A stretch of DNA of 44,748 bases from Nocardioides sp. Root122 (GCF_001425025.1 NZ_LMDE01000001.1:1-44748), one strand, 5' to 3'. Positions 17,571 to 26,372 are shown, counted from the first letter of the stretch. Numbers and translations are program-made. The notes: generated by a model from the sequence alone, not told the origin.

Positions 17571-17576
17571 GCGTGC

Positions 17577-17954
17577 ATGACGATCATCGCGGTGGTCCTG
17601 GCGGTCGCGGCCGCGCTGCTCCACGTCTACATCTTCGTCCTCGAGGCGTTCCGGTGGAACGAGCCGTCGACGCGCAAGACCTTCGGGGTCACGGAGGCCG
17701 ACGCCCCGGTGCTGGCCCCGATGGCCTACAACCAGGGGTTCTACAACCTCTTCCTGGCGATCATCACCCTCGTCGGCGTGCTGATGATCGACGCCGAGCA
17801 CACGACCGGCACCGCCCTCGCCCTGGCCGGCACCGGCTCGATGCTCGCCGCAGCCGTCGTCCTGGTGACCCACGACCGCTCGATGGTGCGGGCGGCGGCC
17901 ACGCAGGGCACGATCCCGCTGCTGGCCGTGGTCTTCCTGCTGCTGCAGCTCTGA
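17577..17954 (+). CDS. DUF1304 membrane protein
   Basis: A 125-residue integral membrane protein with four predicted helices. The family signature is clear: LHVYIFVLEAFRW in helix 1 and the NQGFYNLFLA segment opening helix 2. DUF1304 proteins are widespread in bacteria without an assigned function. Convergent with the flavoprotein gene that ends 15 nt later. Confidence 0.88.
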   Translation: MTIIAVVLAVAAALLHVYIFVLEAFRWNEPSTRKTFGVTEADAPVLAPMAYNQGFYNLFLAIITLVGVLMIDAEHTTGTALALAGTGSMLAAAVVLVTHDRSMVRAAATQGTIPLLAVVFLLLQL

Positions 17955-17968
17955 GGGCAGGCCACAGC

Positions 17969-19654
17969 TCAGGCGGTCGGGGCGACGGCCTTCTGTCGCT
18001 CCACCCACGAGTGCACCAGCGAGACCACGGACGCGCCCTCGCCCGTGGCCGACGCCACCCGCTTCATCGAGCCCGACCGGATGTCGCCGCCGGCGAAGAT
18101 GCCCGGCACGGCCGTGGCGAGGTCCTCGGGCGGCACGTCCTCGTGCCACAGCTCACGGGGGATGTCGCGGCCGGTGACCACGAAACCGCGCTCGTCGCGG
18201 AGCACCTCCTCGGGCAGCCATGCACACTCCGGTGCGGCTCCGATGAGCAGGAACAGCCCGCGTGCCTCGACGCGCTCGCGCTGGCCGGTGTCGACGTCCT
18301 CGAGGTCGAGCCACGCCAGCTGGCGTACGTCGTCCGGCCCGCCGTCGACGACGCGGGTGGACCCGCGCACGGTGATCCGCGGGTTCCACTCGATCTCGTT
18401 GATGAGGTACGACGACATGGTGGCCGCCAGGTCCGGCCGGCGCACCACGATGGTGACCGCCTGTGCGAAGCGCGCCGCGTGGATCGCGGCCTGCCCGGCA
18501 GAGTTGCCGCCGCCCACGATGACGACGTGGTCGCCGGCGAGCTCGCGCGCGGCCGCCATGGCCGCGCCGTAGTAGACGCCGCGGCCGACGAGGTCCTCGA
18601 GCGACTCCACGCCGAGCCTGCGGTAGTTGACGCCGGTGGCCACGAGGACGGCCCGGGTGTGCACGTCACCGCCCTCGGTGTGGACGATGTGGTGCCCGCC
18701 GTCGGTGCACGGGGAGATCCCCGTGGCCGGCCAGCCGGTGAAGAACCGGGTGCCGAAGCGGAGCGCCTGGCCGCGAGCGCGCTGCGCCAGCCGCATGCCG
18801 GAGATCCCGCGCGGGAAGCCGAGGTAGTTGCGGATCATCGAGCTGGTGCCCGCCTGCCCGCCGATGGCCTCGGCCTCCAGGCACACCGTGGTGAGGCCCT
18901 CGCTCGAGGCATACACGCTCGCCGCCAGTCCTGCCGGTCCGGCACCCACGACGACGAGGTCCACCACCTCGTCGACGTCGATCTCGTCGGGTCGGCCGTA
19001 GAGCTGGTTGGCCAGGGCGCGGACGCTCGGGCAGTGGCCGCACCACCCGGTCATCGAGCTGACGACCGGCCAGCGGCCCTCGTCGTCAGGGCACTGGGCG
19101 AGGACCTCGCGGCCCACCTCGCTGTCGGGGTGGTGCACGCCGGCGGGCATGCCGACCCGGGCGAGGTAGTCGAGGAGGTCGCGGGTGAGGGTGTCCTTCT
19201 CGGGGGTGATGATCCGGACGTTCTCCACCACCGGCGTCCCCACGGTGGCGTTCCACTCGCTGAGCATCTCGCCGACGGCCGCGTGGAACTCCTCGTCACG
19301 CGGCCCCTGCGGCATCAGCAGCAGGGCGTCGACCTTGCCGGCCGCGACGGCGTGGCGGAACGTCTGGTTGTCGGCGCGGAAGCGGCTGACGTGGGCCACG
19401 AGGAGACGTCGTGCCGTCGGCACGACCTTCCGGGTGCCGCCGATGAGCGTGTGGAGCTTGTCCTGCTCCTTGTCGGTGTCGATCACGAACAGTGCGACCG
19501 GGTGGCCGGAGGTCACCAGCCCGGTGGCGGCGGCCTTCGCCGAGGCCTCGTCGCTGACCAGGCGTACGTCGTACTCCCGCTCGTAGCGGGCGAAGGCCTC
19601 GCCGAGCTCCGTGGCGTGGTTCGCAGAGGCGATGACGATCGCGGGCGCTCCCAT
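17969..19654 (-). CDS. Fused receiver-like/thioredoxin-reductase-like FAD oxidoreductase with CGHC motif
   Basis: A 561-residue cytoplasmic flavoprotein. Residues 1-135 form a degenerate response-regulator-like domain, 140-220 a thioredoxin-like domain ending in a CGHC motif (Cys205, Cys208), and 230-555 a thioredoxin-reductase-like FAD/NAD(P)H module with GAGPAG (237-242), GGQAGTSS, an IVGGGNSAGQAA second Rossmann motif and GIFAGGDIRSGS. The usual TrxR redox CxxC is replaced by VYYGAAM, as in the known fused response regulator/thioredoxin-disulfide reductase family. The CGHC pair in the middle domain could take electrons from FAD. TACGCT 8 nt upstream is a leaderless -10. It lies beside an antiporter with a UBP zinc finger, a partnership seen with this family in actinobacteria. 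Substrate unknown. Confidence 0.87.
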   Translation of the reverse strand: MGAPAIVIASANHATELGEAFARYEREYDVRLVSDEASAKAAATGLVTSGHPVALFVIDTDKEQDKLHTLIGGTRKVVPTARRLLVAHVSRFRADNQTFRHAVAAGKVDALLLMPQGPRDEEFHAAVGEMLSEWNATVGTPVVENVRIITPEKDTLTRDLLDYLARVGMPAGVHHPDSEVGREVLAQCPDDEGRWPVVSSMTGWCGHCPSVRALANQLYGRPDEIDVDEVVDLVVVGAGPAGLAASVYASSEGLTTVCLEAEAIGGQAGTSSMIRNYLGFPRGISGMRLAQRARGQALRFGTRFFTGWPATGISPCTDGGHHIVHTEGGDVHTRAVLVATGVNYRRLGVESLEDLVGRGVYYGAAMAAARELAGDHVVIVGGGNSAGQAAIHAARFAQAVTIVVRRPDLAATMSSYLINEIEWNPRITVRGSTRVVDGGPDDVRQLAWLDLEDVDTGQRERVEARGLFLLIGAAPECAWLPEEVLRDERGFVVTGRDIPRELWHEDVPPEDLATAVPGIFAGGDIRSGSMKRVASATGEGASVVSLVHSWVERQKAVAPTA

Positions 19655-19680
19655 ACCCCGGAAGCGTAACCATCCGTGAG

Positions 19681-21519
19681 TCAGCCGGTGAGGTTGTGGA
19701 CGTAGCACCAGCGCCAGGACTCGTCCGGCTCGGCGGACTCGATGACCGGGTGGAGGGTGTCGTGGAAGTGGGCGGTGGCGTGCTTGCCGATGGAGGAGTC
19801 GCAGCACCCGATGTGGCCGCACTCCAGGCACTGCCGCAGGGACACCCAGCGGATGCCGTCGGCCAGGCAGGCGGCGCAGCCCTCGCCGCGGTCGGTGTCG
19901 ACCGCCGGATGGGAGTCGAGGTCCTCGCACTGGCGACCGGCGGTGAAGACCAGCGTGCTCGTCCGCGCGCTCTCGCGCGCGTCGGTGCCGGCGTCGAGCA
20001 TCGACTCCTCGATGTCGAGCATGCCGAGCACCTGGCTCACGACCTCGGACGGGAGCTTGCCCTTGCTGCGCACCAGCAGCACCTTGGCGCGCTCGGCCTC
20101 GATCATCTCCCCGCGGATGCGGGCGTAGAGCTCGGACGGTGTCTCCTGGCCGGGCGCCGTCGCGAGCTGCTCCCAGGCCGCGAACGTGCGCTGCTCGAGC
20201 CGGGCACGGATCTGGTCGAGGACGCCGTGCTGGTCGTCGTAGTCGAGCTCCTCGAGCCGGGCCAGGCCCGCGTCGGACGCCTGCTGGAGCAGCGCCGCCC
20301 GGGCGAGCGCGTCCTCGGCCGGGTCCGGGGGAGGTACGTCGAGCAGCCGGGTGATGAGCGGCAGGGACAGGCCCTGGAGGAACAGCGTGCCGGCCACGAC
20401 GGTGAAGGCGACCAGCAGCAGCACCTCGCGGTACGGCGCGTCCTCGGGGATGACGAACGCCGCGGCCAGGGTGACCACGCCGCGCATGCCGGCCCAGCCG
20501 AGGAGGAAGGTCCACGCTGGGGGGATGGGGTTGGTGCGGCGCAGGACCCAGGTGACGTACATGTAGACGAGGCGGACGGCGACCACCGTCGCGAGGGTCG
20601 CCAGGCAGACCAGCGCGATGCGGCCCTCGGGGAGGGTCGACCGGCGGACGTCCTCGAGGATCCAGTCGAGCTGGAGACCGATCAGGAGGAAGACGGTGTT
20701 CTCCAGGACGAAGGCGACGGTGCGCCACGTGATGCGCTCGGTGATGCGCGACTGGGCGGTCTGGATGATCGGCGCCTTGTGGCCGAGCAGCAGCCCGGCC
20801 ACCACGACCGAGATGACCCCGGACGCGTGGATCTCCTCGGCCGCGACGAAGGCGGCGAACGGCGTCAGGAACGAGATGGCCGTGTCGAGCAGCGGGTCGG
20901 TGATCCGCTTGCGCAGCCAGGCGACCAGCAGGAAGGACGCGATGCCGATGAGCACGCCCCCACCGGCCGCGCGGACGAAGTCGATCCCGACCTCGGCCGT
21001 CGCCACCCCGCCGGAGAGGGCCGCGACGGCGGTGCGCAGCGTGACGAGGGCGGTGGCGTCGTTGAACAGCGACTCGCCCTCGAGGATCGTCACCACCCGT
21101 CGTGGCAGGCCGATCCGGCGGGCGACGGCTGTGGCGGCCACCGCGTCGGGAGGCGCGACCACCGCGCCGATCGCGATCGCGGCGGCCCAGCCGATGCCGG
21201 GCACCAGCCACTCCACGACCGCCGCGACCGCCAGCGCGGTGACCCCGACGAGCACCACGGAGAGCCGCAGGATGGTGCCGCGGTTGGCGTTGAAGTCGAC
21301 CAGCGAGGTCTGGATGGCCGCGGCGTAGAGCAGGGGCGGCAGCAGCCCGAGCAGCACCACCTCGGACTCGAGGTGGATCGTCGGCACGCCGGGGACGTAG
21401 GACGCCGCGGCGCCGACGACGATCAGCAGGAGCGGCGCGGGGACGTGCAGGCGGTCGCTGACGGCGGTCGCGGCCAGGACGACGGCCGCCATCGAGACGA
21501 GCAGGAGGGCGAGTTCCAC
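19681..21519 (-). CDS. Na+/H+ antiporter with C-terminal UBP-type zinc finger
   Basis: A 612-residue protein: residues 1-410 hold about a dozen membrane helices of a CPA1-type cation/proton antiporter (IGAVVAPPDAVAATAVARR, with the acidic pair region, and EGESLFNDATALV); 410-525 is a cytoplasmic helical region; 530-612 is a UBP-type zinc finger (CxxC in GCAACLADG, CLECGHIGCCD, then HATAHFHDTLHPVI and WRWCYVHNLTG). In eukaryotes such fingers bind free ubiquitin C-termini; in bacteria their ligand is unknown. GTG start. The neighbouring flavoprotein gene is in the same direction, 26 nt downstream. Confidence 0.92.
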   Translation of the reverse strand: MELALLLVSMAAVVLAATAVSDRLHVPAPLLLIVVGAAASYVPGVPTIHLESEVVLLGLLPPLLYAAAIQTSLVDFNANRGTILRLSVVLVGVTALAVAAVVEWLVPGIGWAAAIAIGAVVAPPDAVAATAVARRIGLPRRVVTILEGESLFNDATALVTLRTAVAALSGGVATAEVGIDFVRAAGGGVLIGIASFLLVAWLRKRITDPLLDTAISFLTPFAAFVAAEEIHASGVISVVVAGLLLGHKAPIIQTAQSRITERITWRTVAFVLENTVFLLIGLQLDWILEDVRRSTLPEGRIALVCLATLATVVAVRLVYMYVTWVLRRTNPIPPAWTFLLGWAGMRGVVTLAAAFVIPEDAPYREVLLLVAFTVVAGTLFLQGLSLPLITRLLDVPPPDPAEDALARAALLQQASDAGLARLEELDYDDQHGVLDQIRARLEQRTFAAWEQLATAPGQETPSELYARIRGEMIEAERAKVLLVRSKGKLPSEVVSQVLGMLDIEESMLDAGTDARESARTSTLVFTAGRQCEDLDSHPAVDTDRGEGCAACLADGIRWVSLRQCLECGHIGCCDSSIGKHATAHFHDTLHPVIESAEPDESWRWCYVHNLTG

Positions 21520-21580
21520 CCGGGGATTCTCGCGGGTCCGGCGACCGTCGGTCGAGGAGCCCGCTCAGCTGGTGGGTGGG

Positions 21581-22069
21581 TCAGGCGGCGAGCAGGTCGT
21601 CGATCTGGTTGATGGCCAGGCTGGAGCCCTCGACGACGCCCATGGCGAGCACCTGCTCCATCGCCTCCGCGGTGGCGTACGTCGACACGAAGGTGGCCCG
21701 GGTGCCCCCGTCGGTGGCGGCGAAGGAGTAGTGGCAGGCCGACACCGGCAGCGCCGTGTTGGCGCTGAAGGACTCGTCGAGGGCGAAGCCGTCGTCGAAG
21801 CGGAACTCCGTCGGTGCGGAGACGGCGGTGACGTCCCAGTAGGCGTAGTACTTCTCGCCCTCCGGGCTGGTCATGAAGTAGTTCATCCGGCCACCGGGGC
21901 GCAGGTCGTGGTCGACGAACGTGGCGGGGTACGTCGGCGGGCCCCACACGCGCTCGAGCTGGCGCGGGTCGTCGTAGATCGCCCAGACCCGCTCGACGGG
22001 TGCGGCGAAGTCGGCGGTGATGGTCAGGGTGCGGGAGTCGAGGTCCTGGGTGACGTCGGTGACAGGCAT
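21581..22069 (-). CDS. SRPBCC (AHSA1-like) protein
   Basis: A 162-residue START/Bet v1-like protein of the AHSA1 group: FAAPVERVWAIYDDPRQLERVWGPP at the start, GGRMNYFMTSPEGEKYYAYW, and a C-terminal helix. Such proteins bind hydrophobic ligands. It lies 3 nt downstream of an ArsR regulator in one operon, a widespread pairing whose signal is usually not known. Confidence 0.88.
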   Translation of the reverse strand: MPVTDVTQDLDSRTLTITADFAAPVERVWAIYDDPRQLERVWGPPTYPATFVDHDLRPGGRMNYFMTSPEGEKYYAYWDVTAVSAPTEFRFDDGFALDESFSANTALPVSACHYSFAATDGGTRATFVSTYATAEAMEQVLAMGVVEGSSLAINQIDDLLAA

Positions 22070-22072
22070 GGG

Positions 22073-22450
22073 TCAGTCCGTTCGGTGGGTGGTGGTGGGT
22101 TCGGTGGTGGGATCGGTGGCGCGTGCGTCGTGGGCGAGGAGCTCGTCCATCCGGGCGACCCGTCCGCGCCAGAGGTCCTCGAGCTCGGTGAGCATCGCGC
22201 CCACCGACCTCACGGCCTCCACGTCGCCGCTGGCCAGGGCCTCGCGACCGCGCCGACGCTTGGTCAGCAGGCCCGCGCGCTCCAGCACGGCGACGTGCTT
22301 CTGGACGGCCGCGAAGCTCATGTCGTAGGTCCGGGCGAGGGTCGAGACGGAGTGCTCGCCGGCCAGCACCCGACGCAGGATGTCGCGCCTGGTGCGATCG
22401 GAGAGTGCATGGAACCAGGCGTCTGCCCGGTCCTCGTCCGCGTCGCTCAT
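22073..22450 (-). CDS. ArsR-family transcriptional regulator
   Basis: A 125-residue winged-helix repressor: WFHALSDRTRRDILRRVLAGEHSVSTLARTYDMSFAAVQKHVAVLERAGLL is the ArsR DNA-binding domain (the phrase here spans several motifs; the recognition helix is AAVQKHVAVLE). No metal-site cysteines are present, as is usual in the branch paired with AHSA1-type proteins. The ATG at 22450 is preferred because the long operator begins 6 bp upstream. Heads the operon with the SRPBCC gene. Confidence 0.9.
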   Translation of the reverse strand: MSDADEDRADAWFHALSDRTRRDILRRVLAGEHSVSTLARTYDMSFAAVQKHVAVLERAGLLTKRRRGREALASGDVEAVRSVGAMLTELEDLWRGRVARMDELLAHDARATDPTTEPTTTHRTD

Positions 22451-22456
22451 GCACCT

Positions 22457-22482
22457 AACGTACAACCATGTGGTTGTACGTT
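22457..22482. promoter_or_regulatory. ArsR operator (11-bp perfect inverted repeat)
   Basis: AACGTACAACC-ATGT-GGTTGTACGTT is a perfect 11-bp inverted repeat with a 4-bp centre, 6 bp before the ArsR start. It is AT-richer than the surroundings and is the likely autoregulatory binding site. Confidence 0.82.
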
Positions 22483-22611
22483 GTCAAGGACTCACCTACA
22501 GGGGTGTGGGATGTCGTCGACAAGGCATGTTTACGGTGAAGTGCGGAGTAGCATCGCCCGGTCGGTGCCAGCTGCGCGCCGTACTCCCGACAGAAGTGGG
22601 GCAACCCCCAA

Positions 22612-23592
22612 GTGCACAGACTCGTCCCAGGACATCGCCTCGGGGACCGCTACGTGCTCGAGGAGCGGATCGCCTCCGGGGGCATGGCCGACGTGTGGCG
22701 CGCGCTCGACGACGTGCTGCAGCGCAACGTCGCGGTGAAGATCATGCGGGCCGACCCCGACAACGAGGAGATCTTCGCCGAGCGCTTCCGCGACGAGGCG
22801 CTCCACTCCGCGGCGCTGATGCACGTCAACATCACCACGGTCTTCGACTACGGCGAGGACGACCACCTCACCTACCTCGTGATGGAGCTCGTGCAGGGCC
22901 TGCCGCTCTCCGCCGTCATCCGCGACCAGGGCGCGATGCCGCCCGAGGCCGTGCGCTCCATCCTCGGCCAGGCCGCGCTCGCGCTCGGCACCGCCCACGA
23001 GGCCGGAGTGGTGCACCGCGACGTCAAGCCGGCCAACATCCTCGTGCGCGAGGACGGGCTGGTGAAGCTCACCGACTTCGGCATCGCGCGCGCGATCGAC
23101 GCCATCGGCCACACCCGGGTCGGCGAGATGCTCGGCACCCCCAACTACATCAGCCCCGAGCAGGCCATCGGCCAGCAGGCCACGGGCGCCAGCGACCTCT
23201 ACGCACTGGGGGTGGTCGCCCACGAGATGCTCACCGGCACGCGCCCCTTCGACCGCGGGACGCCGATCGCGACCGCGATGTCGCACGTCAACGAGCCGCC
23301 GCCGCCGCTGGGCGACGACGTGCCCGACGACATCCGCGCCGTCGTCGCGGCGCTCCTGCAGAAGGATCCCGACGACCGCCCCGAGAACGCCGCCTCGGTC
23401 GCGGTGATGCTGGGGGTTGCGCCGTTGGAGATCTCCGGGCTCGACCTGGGCGAGGCGAGCGAAGTCCCCAGCGGCTACCTCGCCATGCCCATCACCCCGA
23501 TGACGCCGTCTCGCCCGCTGACCGCTCCCGCCGACCGGCAGCAGGCCGACGTCCCCACGATGGCCGCCGGTCCCGACCAGCTCCTGGACTGA
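22612..23592 (+). CDS. Soluble Ser/Thr protein kinase
   Basis: A 326-residue Hanks-type kinase. Motifs in order: glycine loop RIASGGMADVW, VAVKIM with the ATP lysine, HRDVKPANIL catalytic loop, DFGIARAI, and GTPNYISPEQA in the activation segment. The domain ends near residue 275; the remaining about 50 residues hold no membrane helix or extracellular PASTA domain, so it is cytoplasmic, unlike PknB. GTG start. Substrates unknown; no linked FHA protein is in the window. Confidence 0.93.
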   Translation: MHRLVPGHRLGDRYVLEERIASGGMADVWRALDDVLQRNVAVKIMRADPDNEEIFAERFRDEALHSAALMHVNITTVFDYGEDDHLTYLVMELVQGLPLSAVIRDQGAMPPEAVRSILGQAALALGTAHEAGVVHRDVKPANILVREDGLVKLTDFGIARAIDAIGHTRVGEMLGTPNYISPEQAIGQQATGASDLYALGVVAHEMLTGTRPFDRGTPIATAMSHVNEPPPPLGDDVPDDIRAVVAALLQKDPDDRPENAASVAVMLGVAPLEISGLDLGEASEVPSGYLAMPITPMTPSRPLTAPADRQQADVPTMAAGPDQLLD

Positions 23593-23600
23593 CCTCCGGC

Positions 23601-24284
23601 TCAGCGCCGGGTGGCGTCGTCCAGCAGGGCCGCGAGCGCGGCGGGCTGGGTGAACATCGGCCAGTGGCCCGAGTCGAGGTCGACGAGCTCGAGCGCCGTC
23701 GCGTCCGCGAGCTCGGGCACGTCGCCGGACTCGATCCACTCCTTCGCCTGCTGAGGGCTGAACTCCGGGCAGACGAGGGTCAGCGGCACCCCGTGCCGGC
23801 GCTCGTCGGTCCAGTGCACGACGCCCTTGGTCACCCCGACCGGCACCGGGTGCGAGCCGGCCTCGACCGACGCCTTGAGCTCGGCGGACATGTCGTCGGA
23901 GTCCGGGCCCTCGAACTTCTCCCAGCCCGGGAAGCGCACCCCGTCGCCGACCGGCTCGAAGAAGTCGGCGTAGGACTCCCCATCCGTCGACGGGAAGCCG
24001 CCGATGAGCACCACGCCGGTGACGCCGTCGGGGCGGCGGTCGGCGGCGACCCACGCCAGCGTGGAGGCGGCGGAGTGGCCGACGACGAGCGGTCGGCCCT
24101 CGGCCGCGTCGACCGCGGCGAGCACCGCGCCGGCCTGGTCGTCGTACGTCGCCGAGGTGGCGCCGTCGCCCTGGCCGGGCAGCGTCACCGGGATGCCGCG
24201 GTGGCCGAGCCGCTCGAGCTCGGGCAGCACGTCGTCCCAGGCCGATCCGTCGAGCCAGAGTCCTGCGATGAGCACGATGTCCAT
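23601..24284 (-). CDS. Alpha/beta hydrolase
   Basis: A 227-residue cytoplasmic alpha/beta hydrolase with oxyanion region VLIAGLWLDGSAW, nucleophile elbow VVGHSAAS, and the late DLDSGHWPMFT carrying the catalytic His. AAGGAG before ATG 24284 fixes the start; upstream frame overlaps the divergent WYL gene. Substrate unknown. Divergent from the WYL regulator, which may control it. Confidence 0.9.
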   Translation of the reverse strand: MDIVLIAGLWLDGSAWDDVLPELERLGHRGIPVTLPGQGDGATSATYDDQAGAVLAAVDAAEGRPLVVGHSAASTLAWVAADRRPDGVTGVVLIGGFPSTDGESYADFFEPVGDGVRFPGWEKFEGPDSDDMSAELKASVEAGSHPVPVGVTKGVVHWTDERRHGVPLTLVCPEFSPQQAKEWIESGDVPELADATALELVDLDSGHWPMFTQPAALAALLDDATRR

Positions 24285-24377
24285 GGGTTCTCCTTCACTC
24301 GGTTCGTCGACCCTCGCGAACCACCGTAGGAGAGGTTCCGGACGCTCCACGACCGGATCCGGTGCCACCATTGCCGC

Positions 24378-25331
24378 ATGAGCGAGATCAGTCCGACCGC
24401 GCGGGCGCTCCGGGCGCTCGACCTGCTGCAGGGTCGCCCGGGGATCACCGCGTCCGAGCTGGCCCAGCGACTCGGCGTCACCGAGCGGGCCGCCCGGCGC
24501 TACGTCGCGATCCTGCGCGAGGCCGACATCCCGGTGGAGTCCACCCGCGGTCCCTACGGTGGCTACACGCTCGGGCGCGGGCTGCGCCTGCCGCCTCTGG
24601 TGTTCTCGGCGACCGAGGCGCTCGGTCTGGTGATGGCCGCGCTCGACTCGCAGCACGCGGTCGCCGACCCCTCCGACCCGGTGGGCTCGGCGCTCGGCAA
24701 GATCCTGCGGGTCCTGCCGACCAACGTCGCGCGGCAGGCCGTCACCCTGCGCGAGACCGCCCGCACCGTGCCGGAGCGGTCGCCGGCGCGACCCGACCCG
24801 GCTGTCACCAGCGAGCTGGTCGCCGCAGTGGCGGCACAGCGCCAGGTCCGCATCGGCTACCGCACCGCCGCCGGCAACGCGCGGACCTTCGAGGTCGACC
24901 CGTGGTCGGTGGTGGTGCGCTACGGCCGGTGGTACCTGCTGTGCCACTCCCACCACGCCGAGGCACTGCGCACCTTCCGCATCGACCGGATCAGCGAGGT
25001 GAGCCAGCTCGAGGGCAGCTTCGAGGTGCCGGCCGACCTCGACCCCGCCGCCGAGCTCGAGGCCAACCTCGGCAAGGGCTGGGAGCACGAGACGCACGTC
25101 GTCTTCCACGCCCCGCTGCAGGAGGTGCGCCCGTGGGTCAGGCCGACGCTCGGCGACCTGAGCGAGCTGCCCGACGGCCGGTGCGAGCTGGTCGGCAGCA
25201 CCAGCAACGCCCAGGCGTACGCCGGCGAGTGGCTCGCCGGCGTGCCGTTCGCGTTCACCGTGGTCGGCGGTGACGAGCTGCGGGCCGCGGTCCGCGTCGT
25301 CGCGGACCGGCTCACGCAGTCCCTGGAGTGA
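24378..25331 (+). CDS. WYL-domain transcriptional regulator
   Basis: A 317-residue regulator: N-terminal helix-turn-helix (LQGRPGITASELAQRLGVTE, ARRYVAILREADIPVES), central WYL domain with the WSVVVRYGRWYLLCHS segment, and a C-terminal WCX-like region. WYL domains bind nucleic-acid or nucleotide ligands in several regulators. Divergent from the alpha/beta hydrolase gene across a 93-bp gap, suggesting control of that gene or of itself. Confidence 0.92.
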   Translation: MSEISPTARALRALDLLQGRPGITASELAQRLGVTERAARRYVAILREADIPVESTRGPYGGYTLGRGLRLPPLVFSATEALGLVMAALDSQHAVADPSDPVGSALGKILRVLPTNVARQAVTLRETARTVPERSPARPDPAVTSELVAAVAAQRQVRIGYRTAAGNARTFEVDPWSVVVRYGRWYLLCHSHHAEALRTFRIDRISEVSQLEGSFEVPADLDPAAELEANLGKGWEHETHVVFHAPLQEVRPWVRPTLGDLSELPDGRCELVGSTSNAQAYAGEWLAGVPFAFTVVGGDELRAAVRVVADRLTQSLE

Positions 25332-25386
25332 GCCGGGTGCGCACCCCTACGGCGACCAGCACCGCGAGCGCACTCGACCCCCGAGG

Positions 25387-26019
25387 TCAGCGGCTGACCG
25401 CGACCTCCTTGCCGAGGGTCCAGCCGTCGGAGATCGGCAGGTAGTCGCCGCTCCAGAACTTGCCCGGGTCGTACCAGGTGGCGCGGCGGTCGTCGCGCAG
25501 GATGCCCATCTCGATGTAGCAGGTGGCCACGATCTCGGCGCAGAACGCCGCCTCGGGCGTCGCGCGCTGACCGCGCTTGCGCCGGGGGACGTACGCGTCG
25601 CGACCACGCAGCCAGCGGGCACCGAGCTTGGTCAGGCTGGGGAACGAGACGCCGTCGAGGCGGGCGACCGCGCGGAGCATGCCGTCCTCCTCCGCACGGC
25701 CGATCTCCGGGTGGAGCTGGCGCAGCCACGCGTCCTGGCTGTACTCGCCCTGCCAGCGGGCCACCGCCTCGCGCAGGTCGTGCAGCTGCACGCCGCGGTG
25801 GTGGCCGCCGGTCCACATGTCCGTCTGCCGCTTGCCGAGCTCGGCGTGGAAGATCAGCGGCGGGAGGTCGTCGACGACCACCGCCATGCCCACGTGGTTC
25901 ACGGGGGAGTTGGTGACCGCACGGATCGCCCGATCGGGCGCCCGGCGGCCGCGGAACAACCAGATGTCGCCACTGCGGGTGAGGTCGACCGCCTCGTCGA
26001 GGCTCAGCGCAGGGGCCAT
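25387..26019 (-). CDS. YiiX-like permuted NlpC/P60 hydrolase
   Basis: A 210-residue protein of the YiiX/permuted papain-like group. The catalytic-type His lies in NHVGMAVVVDD and the Cys in FCAEIVATCYIEMG, in the His-before-Cys order characteristic of permuted NlpC/P60 proteins. No signal peptide is visible, so it is probably cytoplasmic. Members act on amide bonds or lipids, but no substrate can be assigned. CAGACT 6 nt upstream of the start resembles a leaderless -10. Confidence 0.75.
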   Translation of the reverse strand: MAPALSLDEAVDLTRSGDIWLFRGRRAPDRAIRAVTNSPVNHVGMAVVVDDLPPLIFHAELGKRQTDMWTGGHHRGVQLHDLREAVARWQGEYSQDAWLRQLHPEIGRAEEDGMLRAVARLDGVSFPSLTKLGARWLRGRDAYVPRRKRGQRATPEAAFCAEIVATCYIEMGILRDDRRATWYDPGKFWSGDYLPISDGWTLGKEVAVSR

Positions 26020-26055
26020 GCCCGCAGTCTGCCGCACCGCGGGCCGGTGCCGGGC

Positions 26056-26061
26056 TACTCT
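26056..26061 (+). promoter_or_regulatory. Leaderless -10 promoter of a small membrane-protein gene
   Basis: TACTCT ends 6 nt before ATG 26068 with no ribosome binding site between, supporting that the short reading frame downstream is expressed. Confidence 0.5.
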
Positions 26062-26067
26062 CGCCGC

Positions 26068-26244
26068 ATGCGCGTATGGAAGCTGCTCGGCCTGGCCGGG
26101 CTCCTGGCCGGGGTCGCCACCGGTGCGGCCGTCGCCCGCGACGAGCGCGAGCGCCGCCACTACGACGCCGCCGAGATCCGTACCCGTCTCCACGCCCGCC
26201 ACGACGAGGCGGTCGCCCGCGAGGCCGGGTCCGACGCCGACTGA
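26068..26244 (+). CDS. Small membrane-anchored protein
   Basis: A 58-residue protein with one N-terminal hydrophobic helix (KLLGLAGLLAGVATGAAVA) followed by a highly charged Arg/Glu/Asp/His-rich tail. No family is recognised. Codon third positions are GC-rich throughout and a leaderless -10 precedes it; these are the grounds for calling it. Confidence 0.6.
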   Translation: MRVWKLLGLAGLLAGVATGAAVARDERERRHYDAAEIRTRLHARHDEAVAREAGSDAD

Positions 26245-26289
26245 TTCCGGTCGTCGTGCCGCTGGTCGCGCTCGTCGCCCCTCCCCGTG

Positions 26290-26360
26290 CCGGGGTAGTC
26301 CAGTGGGCAACGGTCGTCCCGACCGTCGGACGACGGCCGTTCGCCACTGGACTACCCCGG
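26290..26360. repeat. Palindromic intergenic element, copy 2
   Basis: Perfect 16-bp arms CCGGGGTAGTCCAGTG (26290-26305) and CACTGGACTACCCCGG (26345-26360) enclose 39 bp. The inner 13 bp of each arm and the distance between them are identical to the element at 6943-7007, while the centre differs and holds its own stem, GTCGTCC/GGACGAC. It sits between two genes that converge on it. Confidence 0.82.
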
Positions 26361-26372
26361 CGGGCAGCCGGA

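Noticed and set aside
19696..21612. A 638-codon frame antisense to the antiporter.
   Set aside because: Low-complexity Arg/Gly/Glu composition; the antiporter on the other strand has full family signatures.
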